The notes under the pieces: generated by a model
Told to the model about the DNA's origin: nothing
The model's input: only the letters and a program-made list of their open reading frames with translations
The model's database searches: none
Shown here: piece after piece, positions 32,195 through 42,084 of the stretch
Layout of the letters: each line of letters opens with the position of its first letter
Position numbering within the stretch: position 1 is the stretch's first letter
Translations under genes and position numbers: made by a program
Source: Bremia lactucae
Taxonomy: Eukaryota > Oomycota > Peronosporomycetes > Peronosporales > Peronosporaceae
Length of the DNA stretch: 63,497 nucleotides
Reading direction: 5' to 3'
Assembly (NCBI RefSeq): GCF_004359215.1
Contig: NC_090615.1
Span: 3,560,415-3,623,911, forward strand

Positions 32195-32730
32195 TGTAAC
32201 GGGCTAAAGCTGCCCTAATGTTACCAGTCCCCGTAAAATACACCAAGTGTACTTAACGGGATGGTCAATTACTTAAATAAAGTAATTTAGACCCAGCACT
32301 CGGGTGTGGTTCACATTTTTGACCAACCCTTGAGTATGTGATGCACAAAGGTGCATTCACATTACGAGGAATGATGCCTAGCGTCATCCGTTGCGCGAAG
32401 TATCTAGAAAGATACGCTTGCAATACATATTAAGTGTTATCTATAGAGATGACATTTTGATTGGTAGAAATAGTTATTTATAAATAATGCGATCAAATAT
32501 AAATCAGTCTGAAAACTACTTCCTCCTTGGTAAGTGCGCACGAGGAGCCGGATAACCGCTCCCGTGACGACACCTCACTAGAATACTTAGCGCGTTGGGT
32601 GAGGTGAGGTCGCTGAGGCGCCACCAAAACTACCTCACTGCACGCAAGAGAAGCTGGTTTAACCGCTTTCTCGCTGTGCTAGGGTGTGTGCTTAAGCAGA
32701 GCGTGACCGCATTACGACGTGCCACCTACA
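32195..32730 (+). repeat. 5' LTR of Gypsy family B
   Basis: TGTAACGGGC...CCTACA, 536 bases, followed after two bases by the primer-binding stretch TGGTAGCACTTGAAATCC. Confidence 0.9.
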
Positions 32731-32787
32731 CTTGGTAGCACTTGAAATCCTTCCCCACGACCCGTATCTCTGCGTGTGTATGTGAGG

Positions 32788-33640
32788 ATGAGCCTCCACA
32801 TTGATTGGGCTCACTTTCCCCACCTCTCCGAACATCATCGGGAGGTGGCAGGGCATATGGCGCAGGGACTTGTTGAACAAGCCCTGGCCAGGCTCCTGGG
32901 TAGTCCTCCTGAACAACATGTTGCTCAATTGGAGCAGTTTGAGCCATTTGTGCTCGGAAATCGGAGAGCCGCGTCGGAGGCTCAGAGCCATGCTGCGGCG
33001 GAGTACGCACTCAGACTCAGGATGATCTTAGGCATGAGCTGGCTCGGAGCGAGGCTCTCAACAGGACTGTTGAGATGCTGTCTGCCCGGCCGCATCAGCC
33101 GAGGCCCATTCGGATGGACCCGCCCAAGTTCGATGGAACTGCAGCGGGCACGATTGTCCACTGGCTTTTAGCCGTGGAGCAATGCGGTGTCGCGCAGATC
33201 ATCGAGGACGACAGCCGGATGGTGTCGTACGCCATCCCGCATCTGCGCGGTAAGACCTCAGAGTGGGTTTACTTGGTGCTTATGGCGGAGAGAAGGGCAT
33301 TACCTACATGGGCGATCTTTAAGGAAAAGATTCGCGCCATGTACCAGCCGCCGAACAACGAAGTGTTGCTTCAGGCGCGCTTCTTTGGAGCGCGTCAGGC
33401 GAAGCGATCTCTGCTAGAGTATATGCAAGAGATGCACTCGCTGTTGGCATCCATTAACGTAGGTCCGATTCCGGAGCACATTAAGGTGCCCACGTTTATG
33501 TACGGACTACGGCATGGCCCATCGGGACAAGCCCTTTTCAGAAAGGTGTCGTCGACGATGGAAGAGGCAACCCAAAGTGCCTTGGTTGAGGAGCAATCCT
33601 ACAACAGTGCCTCGGCGACAGCTTGATATAAGCTGTCGGC
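32788..33640 (+). pseudogene. Gypsy family B gag
   Basis: ATG at 32788 (MSLHIDWAHFPHLSEHHR). A frameshift near 33,020 leads into the capsid-like core: FDGTAAGTIVHWLLAVEQCG, HLRGKTSEWVYLVLMAE, FPTWAIFKEKIRAMYQPP-like sequence, and FMYGLRHGPSGQALFRK. The frame ends after SASATA. This is the best gag of the family in the window, with a single early shift. Confidence 0.82.
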
Positions 33641-33679
33641 CGAGAGGTCAGATGCCACTCCCATGGTGTCGCATCTGAT

Positions 33680-33735
33680 GGTGTCTGTCACAAATGCGGC
33701 AAGCGCGGCCATATGATGGGTCGCTGCTATGCCAG
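33680..33735 (+). pseudogene. CCHC zinc knuckle, family B
   Basis: VCHKCGKRGHMMGRCYA keeps all four ligands of CX2CX4HX4C, unlike the Leu-substituted copy at 3200. It lies in a different frame from the gag core. Confidence 0.75.
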
Positions 33736-33869
33736 GGTCCCAGCAAGAAGAACCCCTTTCTAAAGGGCTATGGCAAGAAACAGCGTGCGGGACGCATTAG
33801 TTCTGCATCGACCACTAAGGGGTCGGGAAATGCAGGAGTGCAGTAGGGGCGGGATACCCTACTGACGCG

Positions 33870-34378
33870 GACTCTAAAGCTACCCCTAAGTTCAGCGTTG
33901 TGGAACAAACGGGTGGCATAGTCCCTGAGGTCTTGAAATTGCGGACTCCAACCCTGCTGGTCTATAGCGCTCAAGTAAGAGGCCACGACCAGGTGATGAC
34001 CCTCCTAGGGGATTCGAATGCATCACAAAATTTTGTGAGACTCGCGGCTCTAAGAAAGAGACCGGCGATGTTTGAGTCGCTTTGGCAGGATGTGCAAGCG
34101 AGAAGAGGCGACCGTTCGTTTAGCGAACGGCGTGCTCGTTACGTCTCAGGGAGTTCATGTAAAACTCGCCTTCAGCTTTCGTAGCTTCTCTTGTAAGGAG
34201 AAGCTCACAGTGCTAGGTATTGAGAGTTTGTATGACGTGATCCTATGCATGCCATGATTGGCAAAACACCAACTATGGAAAGACTGGCGTGCACCCACTG
34301 TTGCGACCTCTACGCAGGACACCAGAAAGGATGTGCTCCTGCGAGAGACGTATGCAACTGATGTCGTGTCGAACACTT
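33870..34378 (+). pseudogene. Family B retropepsin, active-site Gly replaced
   Basis: VMTLLGDSNASQNFVRLAAL carries Asp-Ser-Asn where Asp-Ser-Gly is expected. ATVRLANGVLVTSQGVHVKL and VLGIESLYDVILCMP continue in a shifted frame after 34,090. The enzyme is probably inactive. Confidence 0.72.
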
Positions 34379-34823
34379 GATATTTAATAAATTATCGAAA
34401 ATTTATGTTGAGAGTGCGTTGACGGGATGTCAAACGTCTTGATATCTATCCAGCTCGTGGAGACTGGGGTAGTGAAAAGGACGATGACAAGTAGTCATGC
34501 ATCCGAATGTCCTGCACAGAGCAGGTGGTAGTAGACTGCGAGCTGACAGGAAGTCAAGCGTCGCATGAACCGGCACAGTGGATAGAGCCTGGTGCGGCTG
34601 GAAGAGGTGCGTTAGCCAGGAGAGCAACGGCACCCGCTTCCGTCAAAGGTCGTCGTGTCTCGAAGAACGAGTCACCGAAAACTAGGACGATCAAAGGCAA
34701 GTCTAACGAGTGACCGTTGGATCAGTCGCTGATAAAGAGGACGAGCCTTTGAACGAGGTGTTCGAGGCCGTCAAAGACGAAATAGCGGAGGCATCCTCAG
34801 TTGAGGTGCTCCGGTAAGTCTTT
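34379..34823 (+). pseudogene. Family B protease-RT linker
   Basis: Ser/Ala/Glu-rich pieces (TGSQASHEPAQWIEPGAAG, ARRATAPAS) correspond to the linker at 2080-2541, with stops. No separate gene. Confidence 0.5.
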
Positions 34824-34903
34824 AAATCTGCCGAGAAGATAGTAAATCTGCCGAAAAGATAGTTAATCTGCCGAGGAGATAGTAAATCTGCCGAGGAGAT
34901 AGT
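34824..34903 (+). repeat. Four 20-bp tandem repeats (minisatellite)
   Basis: Units read AAATCTGCCGAGGAGATAGT with one to three changes each. A degraded fifth unit follows. The inverted sister copy has about two units. Confidence 0.9.
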
Positions 34904-34949
34904 AAATATCCCGGAGATGTCGTGGGATCTGTCCCGTGCCGATTTAAGG

Positions 34950-35925
34950 AAGGAAAGATCCACGAAATAGTCACACCAGTTCCAGAAGAGAACTTGGTGG
35001 ACTGCTGCTCGTCGACCACAATGGACGAAAGCGTCGTAGAAACGGAAAAAATAAACGGTTCGCTGCTCAAGGCTGGAATGCATTGAGAGACAGTCCGCTC
35101 TATGAGGTTCTGTGGAAACATCGCGATGTTTTCCCAGAAGAAGTGCCGAGCCGCTTACCAGCAGATAGGGGCATCGGGCACGAGATAGACCTTGAACCTG
35201 GCACCAAGTAATCTGTGATCAGGCAATGGCCGTTGCCGAAAGAAAAAGTCAATTAAATCGATGAGTTCTTCGACAAGCGAGCCAAGGCGGGGCATCTGCG
35301 TGAGAGCAAATCGCATCACTGCAGCCCGACCTTTTGTGTGCGTAAAGCCACAGGGGGATGGCGCGTGGATCATGCTAACAATAAGCTGAACACGGCGACC
35401 ATACCGGCGCAAACGCCAATCCCGCGGAAAGATGTCTTGTTGAACTCCATGGGAAAATCAACTATATTTTCCGCGTTGGATTTGAAGGATGGCTACTATC
35501 AAGGTACTCATGAAAGAGTCCGATGTAGCCAAAACGGCAGTAAGCACCCCAAGCGGGACGTTCGGGAGTGGTTTGTGATGCCCCAAAGTTTGAAAAACGC
35601 ACCGGCGACATTCAACCGAGTGGTGGCTCGCGTGATGCGTCAGCACCGTGCCTACGCGCCCCTATACTTTGACGATGTATCCGTGTATAGTAGGGTCAAA
35701 GATGGGCTAAGCGCAATAGAGTTGCACAAGCTTCATTTAGACGATATGTTGTAGACTTTGAAGGACGCCCAATTGTACGTCAACTTTCAAAAGTGCGTCA
35801 ATGTGGTCCCTGAGATACCTGTGCTGAGTTGCATCGTAGGTACAAATAGTGTACGAGCAGACCCAGACAAGTTAAAATTAGTAAGAGAATGGCCAATCCC
35901 ACGGCATGTGTAGGATTTGAGCCAA
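34950..35925 (+). pseudogene. Family B reverse transcriptase
   Basis: Begins around RQWPLPKEKVN (35,222) and continues in the frame at 35,338: KATGGWRVDHANNKLN, IFSALDLKDGYYQ, FVMPQSLKNAPATFNRVV, LYFDDVSVYSR. A stop lies at 35,752. The RT tail (LYVNFQKCVNVVPEIPVL, VREWPIPRHV) runs to a stop near 35,911. RNase H, which should follow, is missing. Confidence 0.83.
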
Positions 35926-35989
35926 TTCCTAGGGCACCGCTCCATGAGACAAAGGTATCAGATCCTCGTCCAATGGAAAGGTTAATAGA
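35926..35989 (+). pseudogene. Chromodomain fragment fused after RT
   Basis: RYQILVQWKG matches the start of the chromodomain near 39,010 (GYQILVQWKGY). It follows the RT tail directly, so RNase H plus integrase were deleted. The sequence then switches to the inverted integrase block at GTTAATAGAAC. Confidence 0.7.
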
Positions 35990-36944
35990 ACTTTTTTCCT
36001 ACTCTAAAGCGTTCATTATTTTTGCGACCATTTCGGTCCGCATATTCTTTTTGCTTGTCCTGTGCGCTTGCCTTTGCGTCACGGACATTACGTGTGATGG
36101 CTAATCGCTCATCCACAAAGCATTGAGCCTCGCTCACGTTTTAGCATCAAACTCGCCTATGATAAAGCCAAGAGGTCGGTCATAAGGCGTAGTTTTTTTA
36201 CCACTGCTAAACTGGCAGGGTCACTAGGACAAGTTTCAGTCTTTGAGTAGATACCCTCATGGGTCATCGTCATATTGACGAGACTATGTCCATCTTTCGC
36301 ACCGAGCATAGTGAGGGGCCCTCTACCACTACGACTCGGGCTGCGCACAAACGAGACTGGCGTCCGAGAATGGCGCACTCCGTTAATATAAAACGGTGTT
36401 TCACCCGTGCTGGCGTGGACACTGTTATTTATAGCGAACTCCACAAAGGACAATTGCTTAGCCCACTCTTTAGGAGTTGCTATAGTGCGTAAGACATCCG
36501 CCACGACCCGATTGGCACGTTATGTTTGGCCATCGGTCTGGGAATGATCCGCGGTCGACATGTGGAGCTTGCTACCTAGCAGCTCGAACACATGTCACAA
36601 AAAAACCAGACGTAAAACGTGGATCCCGATCCGATACTATGAACTCGGGCATCCCGTGTAGTTGGTAAACATGATCCAGGAACAAGAGAGCTGCCTCCTT
36701 TCCTGTGATCGATGTCTTACATGATGCTAAATGCACCATCTTGCTCAGTCTGTCTACAAAGACGACTAGCCCTGTCCGACCCTTATAATCGGGCGGCATG
36801 CCAAACATGAAGTCCAGACTTACTGACTTCCAACAGTTGGTTGGAATCGGTAGCGGCTTCAGTGGCGCACTGCTGGACGGTGCAGGCTTAATGCGCTGAC
36901 ACTGTTCGCAAGAGCGAATATAGTTGGCCACCCATCTATATAGN
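35990..36944 (-). pseudogene. Integrase core, inverted copy 1
   Basis: The minus strand from 36944 reads LYRWVANYIRSCEQCQRIKP, SLDFMFGMPPDYKGRTG, FIVSDRDPRFTSGFF and TERANRVVADVLRTIA to VGKK. The DDE core is recognisable but shifted at the T-run near 36,600 and the A-run near 36,195. It lies opposite to the RT of the same element and ends on the palindrome CTATATAG next to the N gap. Confidence 0.85.
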
Positions 36945-37422
36945 NNNNNNNNNNNNNNNNNNNNNNNNNNNNNNNNNNNNNNNNNNNNNNNNNNNNNNNN
37001 NNNNNNNNNNNNNNNNNNNNNNNNNNNNNNNNNNNNNNNNNNNNNNNNNNNNNNNNNNNNNNNNNNNNNNNNNNNNNNNNNNNNNNNNNNNNNNNNNNNN
37101 NNNNNNNNNNNNNNNNNNNNNNNNNNNNNNNNNNNNNNNNNNNNNNNNNNNNNNNNNNNNNNNNNNNNNNNNNNNNNNNNNNNNNNNNNNNNNNNNNNNN
37201 NNNNNNNNNNNNNNNNNNNNNNNNNNNNNNNNNNNNNNNNNNNNNNNNNNNNNNNNNNNNNNNNNNNNNNNNNNNNNNNNNNNNNNNNNNNNNNNNNNNN
37301 NNNNNNNNNNNNNNNNNNNNNNNNNNNNNNNNNNNNNNNNNNNNNNNNNNNNNNNNNNNNNNNNNNNNNNNNNNNNNNNNNNNNNNNNNNNNNNNNNNNN
37401 NNNNNNNNNNNNNNNNNNNNNN
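36945..37422. other. Assembly gap (478 N)
   Basis: Unknown bases. Frames that appear to cross it are meaningless. The sequence resumes with a second copy of the block that precedes the gap. Confidence 0.99.
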
Positions 37423-38349
37423 TTTTTGCGACCATTTCGGTCCGCATATTCTTTTTGCTTGTCCTGTGCGCTTGCCATTGCGTCACGGACTTTACGTGTG
37501 ATGGCTAATCGCTCATCCACAAAGCGTTGAGCCTCGCTCACGCTTTTAGCATCAAACTCGCCTATGATACCGCCAAGAGGTCGGTCATAAGGCGTAGTTT
37601 TATTGACCACTGCTAAACTGGCAGGGTCACTAGGGCAAGTTTCTGTCTTTGAGATGATACCCTCATGGGTCATCGTCATATTGACGAAACTATGTCCCTC
37701 TTTCGCACCGAGCATAGTGAGGGGCCCTCCCCCACTAAGACTCGGGCTGCGCACAAACGAGACTGGCGTCCGAGAATGGCGCAGTCCGTTAATATAAAAC
37801 GGTGTCTCACCCGTACTGGCGTGGACACTGTTATTTATAGCGAACTCCACAAAGGACAATTGCTTAGCCCACTCTTTAGGAGTTGCTTTAGTGCGTAAGA
37901 CATCCGCCACGACCCGATTGGCACGTTATGTTTGGCCATCGGTCTGGGAATGATCCGCGGTCGACATGTGGAGCTTGCTACCTAGCAGCTCGAACACATG
38001 TCACCAAAAAAGAAAGACATAAACGTGGATTCCGATCCGATACTATGGACTCGGGCATCCCGTGTAGTCGATAAACATGATCCAGGAACAAGAGAGCTGC
38101 CTCCTTGCCTGTGATCGATGTCTTACATGGTGCTAAATGCACCATCTTGCTCAGTCTGTCTACAAAGACGACTAGCCCTGTCCGACCCTTATAATCGGGC
38201 GGCATGCCAAACATGAAGTCCAGACTTAATGACTTTTAACAGTTGATTGGAATCGGTAGCGGCTTCAGTGGCGCACTGCTGGACGGTGCAGGCTTAATGC
38301 GCTGACACTGTTCGCAAGAGCGAATATAGTTGGCCACCCATCTATATAG
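37423..38349 (-). pseudogene. Integrase core, inverted copy 2
   Basis: 927 bases nearly identical to 36,019-36,944, same orientation, also ending on CTATATAG. The minus frame from 38,214 reads MFGMPPDYKGRTGLVVFVDR. Small differences (a preserved frame at the A-run near 37,600, altered DPRLCLSFLV near 38,020) show it is a distinct copy or allele, not a perfect duplicate. Confidence 0.85.
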
Positions 38350-38820
38350 ATAAGTACTGCTACCCTACCTAAGAATGCAATTTCTGTACTACCTGGATGT
38401 ACTACGAAGTTGTTGTCATGTTTCATTGGGCCCTTTACGGTGGTAGAAGAGGTTCGAGACCTAAATTATAGGCTCTCCCTTCCCCCGTATATAAAGACGC
38501 ACCCCGTATTTTACGTGGGTCGTCTGAAAAGGTATGTAGACCCAAATGAGGTCACATATCCCCATCTGGCTAAGGAGACCGATGGTGACGCCGACTGTGA
38601 GTCGAGCGTCGTTCGGGTGAGGGGGACGGCGAAGGCGAAAAGCTATCGGACCGATGCCTCCCACCACGAACAGGACTTCGAGAGTGAGGAACATCACGCG
38701 AGTAATGCGGATCCCTCAGCATTATCCTTTCAAGAGGTCCAAGCGAGTCTTCAGGCGTTCAAAACCCTGAAGAGCCTTCGCTCGCACATCTACGAAATCC
38801 GAGGTCAGTCGTGAGACTTG
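38350..38820 (+). pseudogene. Integrase C-terminal (GPF/Y) module, family B
   Basis: Immediately after CTATATAG the plus strand reads STATLPKNAISVLPG, FIGPFTVVEEVRDLNYRLSL and HPVFYVGRLKRYVDPNEV. That is the part that should follow VGKK of the integrase core. So the C-terminal module kept its orientation while the core was flipped. The frame stays open to 38,814. Confidence 0.85.
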
Positions 38821-38959
38821 ACCCTCGAGATCCGCAATACGTCGTTCAACAGCGCTACACGCCTATGACTGAACGGACGAAGATAGGGCAGCCACGAGTA
38901 GTTCGGCGAGATTGTCACCCTATCGGGCGCCGCCTCTCTGATGGATGCGGGATTGAATT

Positions 38960-39107
38960 AACGCTTTCTTGTTGGAAGGTTGCTGGCGCACCGCTCCGTG
39001 AGGCAAGGGTATCAGATCCTCGTCCAATGGAAAGGTTACCGAAGTGTTTTGACTCTTGGGAACCGATCGATACCCTACGTATTGATGCCCGGCTTGATGG
39101 CTTCTAA
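38960..39107 (+). pseudogene. Chromodomain, family B
   Basis: HRSVRQGYQILVQWKGYRSV, then TLGNRSIPYVLM, in a frame different from the one annotated upstream. The aromatic cage-like W and Y are kept. The Trp of the usual TWEP is changed (TLGNRS; the shifted frame has SWEPIDTL), indicating a one-base shift. Confidence 0.78.
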
Positions 39108-39133
39108 TGAAAAGGAGCACCAGCTGAGGCCTC

Positions 39134-40098
39134 TTAGCTAGTCTCAAATGGACTAGCAGAAGTAGCGTTGTAGGAAGAAACAGGGGGTACAGTACAGCCT
39201 ATGATATCTTTCTCACGCAAGCGGGCGAAATTAATTCGCTGCGACCGCTGTTTCATCGCATCGGAATGCGGATGAATGCGGCGCAGTAATTCCGCCTCGT
39301 ATTGGGCTGGCATTTCATTTGAACGCAACACGACCGGGATCAGGAAAATGCGCACAAGCCTATTTCCCTGAGCTCTTCATGATTAAAAGACGCCATAATA
39401 ATTATGTGCGTCTACAAGCGCGCGCTTGAGGAGCGACGCTCTTGGCCCGTTTAAACGAGGCCATTTTAGATGGAGGGGGCATCAATGATATGCCACCGGT
39501 CACATAACCACGTTCAAAACGGCTGGCTTGTGACACCGACTGAGCACGTTCGCGTGTCGTCGGTGGAGCTTTAGGCTCCGAATCCTCTATGTCAGAACAA
39601 TTATGAATTATGTTCTGAGCATAAGGCGTTGTGGTTATACCCAACGGAGAAGCGGCTGCGCCTTTATGGGCAGCGCTCTTTCATCTGCGCTGCGCTATCC
39701 AGCGCAGACGACGAGACAGCATCGTAAATGCTGCTGTCTCCATATTGTGAGCCATGAGAGAAGTTTGGATGGGCAATAATGCGCCATCATCCTTCCTCAT
39801 GCGCATGCGTCATTACGCACGGCCGTAAACAGTACACAGCATATTGTCAGCATCACTACTATGAGGTGACGGCAACGGTGTTGACTCATTGTAGTCGACA
39901 ATGAGCGAAGGATCAGCATTTTCACTGTTAAATGGGATGGATCCTTTAACCCCGTTAACGCGACAGCAGCAGCAGCTGTCGGCGTTTCGACAAAGGCATT
40001 AGACGCGGCCGGCGAATTAATGCGGCTTGTAAGCTTTGTGCGAGGATAAGTGGGCGTCTTCGTAGACGACCCACCAACGTGCCCCTTTTAAATGGCAT
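39134..40098 (-). pseudogene. Antisense reading region between chromodomain and 3' LTR, family B
   Basis: A minus-strand ATG at 40098 opens MPFKRGTLVGRLRRRP. In overlapping frames the strand continues with Ser/Thr/Pro/Ala-rich coding-like sequence (NSPAASNAFVETPTAAAAV, STPLPSPHSSDAD). It then gives two open pieces, 39,644-39,402 (SEPKAPPTTRERAQSVSQ) and 39,355-39,134 (YEAELLRRIHPHSDAMKQ, INFARLREKDII). Shifts and stops separate them. The family is unknown. Position and composition match the antisense frames of families A and C. Confidence 0.45.
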
Positions 40099-40215
40099 CT
40101 TTGGCGCCGTCTATGGAAACACAGGTCGCTAGAGTGATTGAGTGAAGTAGCGGCGCGTAAAGCTGCTCGTAGTTCCTCTCTCCTCTTTGACGAATTTAAA
40201 AATGTAAATTCGTTC

Positions 40216-40227
40216 TTAAAGGGGGGT
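40216..40227 (+). promoter_or_regulatory. Polypurine tract of family B
   Basis: AAAGGGGGG just before the 3' LTR start TGTAACGGGC. Confidence 0.75.
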
Positions 40228-40229
40228 AG

Positions 40230-40745
40230 TGTAACGGGCTAAAGTTGCCCTAATGTTACACAGTCGCCGTTAAGTACACTTGGTGTACTTAAGGGGATGG
40301 TCAATTACTAAATTAAAGTAATTAGACCCAGCACTCGGGTGTGGTGCACATTTGTGACCAACCCTTGTGTATGTGATGCATATGGGTGCATTCACTAGCG
40401 TCATCCGTTACGCGAGGTATCTAGAAAGATACGCTCGCAATACATCTTAAGTTTTATCTATAGAGATGACATTTCAATTGGTAAAAATAGGTATTTATAT
40501 TAAATTCTATCAAACATAAATTAGTCTGAAAACTACTTCCTACTTGGTAAGTGCGCACGAGGAGCCGGATTACCGCTACCGTGACGACACTTGACCAGAG
40601 TACTTAGTGTGTTGGGTGAGGTCGCTTACCCCGCCGACCAGGACTACCTCACTGCACGCAAGAGAAGCAGGTTTAACCGCTTCCTCGCTGTGCTAGGGTG
40701 CGTGTCTAAGTAGAGCGTGGCCGCATTACGACGTGCCCGCCTACA
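40230..40745 (+). repeat. 3' LTR of Gypsy family B
   Basis: 516 bases, TGTAACGGGC...CCTACA. It is shorter than the 5' LTR by an internal deletion near 40,390, where the GATTCACATTAC-type stretch is missing. Confidence 0.9.
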
Positions 40746-42084
40746 TTAAGTATGTAAATATTGCGTGGTGATGAAAAAACATTTTGATTATTATATTTTT
40801 AAATAGTATAATTGTGACATGAGTAAATCGAGGCATCCTTTTCAAAAGTTTCCGCTCATTTTGAATTTGTTTCGCGCGACTAATACAGTGCAAACTTTGA
40901 AATGGTTTCAGATATGCATCATTTATCGCTTGCTGAGTAAAGTCTCAGAGATTTGTTCAGCGGAGGTGTACTGCAAGTACAGTTGCCTCAGAGCAATACT
41001 CTTGTACCAAAATAGATGTGATGGTGTTTCACATCCCGCATGAGCACAATCACCTTTTTAAACATCAAATCTAAGCGATGTCGCGAAATCTTCTTAAGGT
41101 GATGACCAAATTTTACTGATATATTTCGGGAGGGCTGTTTACATGTATCATTCGTGTGCACCATGAGATTTTGTCGCTTACAAAGAATAAATGGGACACT
41201 AAAGTGCGTATGACTTTAATTTCCCAAAGTACCGTCACATTTTTACGCCTGGTTCAAGAAAAAATCAAAGTAGTTTGCTTTTCATCATCACACTTTCTCA
41301 AACATTTGGGATTTGCTGCGGACACGCCCAATTTTTGCTACGGACACACCTCTAAAGATGAAACTTTGTCTTCAGACGTAAATTGCTCATATTTAACCCT
41401 TTTTATACAAACACCGTCTACTACACGAGCGTCACTACCAAGGGACATTAATGTAGTCATTGTCGGCTGCCTGGCGTCCTCTTTTCCGAAAAGAAAACGC
41501 CATATCTGGTCCACTTCGTGTGCACCGCGAAATTAAAATTTTTTGAGTCGTTGGTACTTTGCCATCTGGTGCTACGATTCATCGCGCGCAGATTTCAGAG
41601 TGTGCGAGTACGAGTAATTTTTTCGTGCCTTTTATTAACGGCTCGGATGCTCTATCACTACTGCCTTAAGTGAATTTGCTCGTAATTATGCCTTTTTCGG
41701 AAAACGAACCAGCCGACGGCCATGTGCAGTATCCATTTCAAGCTCCCGATGTGAAAATTTGCTATAGCGCCATCTTCCTCCCTGTGATAGGGCATCTGAG
41801 CCGTTAATATACGGCACGAAACAGTAAAACTCGCACTCGCACATTCCTTGACCCTCTGAAATCTGCGCACAGTTCGTCTACGACCCTTTGAATGTTGTTG
41901 CACAAATTCTTCCACCAAACACAACAGAGGGACCCGTCTCCAGCCAAATCTCCGTTAATCAAAAAAGCTTTAAGGCGTGATATTGTATGTAATGGTGAGC
42001 AAAGTAACAAGCCTGTTAAAATGCGTAAAAATGACGCACGTGGAGCCATTTTTCATGTCGGAAATAGATCTGGGAACGTCGACA
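40746..42084. other. Unassigned sequence with weak reading frames
   Basis: No gene is recognised. A plus frame at 41,156-41,536 (ATG, 126 residues) and a minus frame around 42,049-41,658 have mixed composition and no identifiable domain. A 30-base stretch at 41318-41347 is repeated in perfect inverted orientation at 44437-44466. Together with the GGACAC boxes it hints at the edge of an unclassified DNA transposon, of which the frames could be remains. Confidence 0.3.
41318..41347 (+). repeat. 30-bp inverted repeat, left copy
   Basis: GCGGACACGCCCAATTTTTG followed by CTACGGACAC. A perfect reverse complement is at 44437-44466 and again at 51109-51138. It contains two GGACAC boxes 22 bases apart. 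Confidence 0.9.

Larger units (their letters stand above)
32195..40745 (+). mobile_element. Ty3/Gypsy chromovirus family B with internally inverted integrase
   Basis: Family B LTRs lie at both ends (32195-32730, 40230-40745). The plus-strand order is gag, CCHC, protease, minisatellite, RT and a chromodomain scrap. Next come an integrase core on the minus strand, a 478-base N gap and a second minus-strand integrase core. The integrase C-terminus and chromodomain (plus), an antisense region, a polypurine tract and the 3' LTR finish it. Flanking pentamers (GCTTC and TTAAG) do not match, so the two LTRs may come from different insertions, or the middle may be misassembled. Confidence 0.8.

Noticed and set aside
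36572..37910. Long frames of 194-324 residues crossing the N block
   Set aside because: They are open only because N codons cannot be stops; the real parts are integrase fragments on either side.
32190..40750. Target-site duplication around family B
   Set aside because: The flanking pentamers GCTTC and TTAAG do not match.
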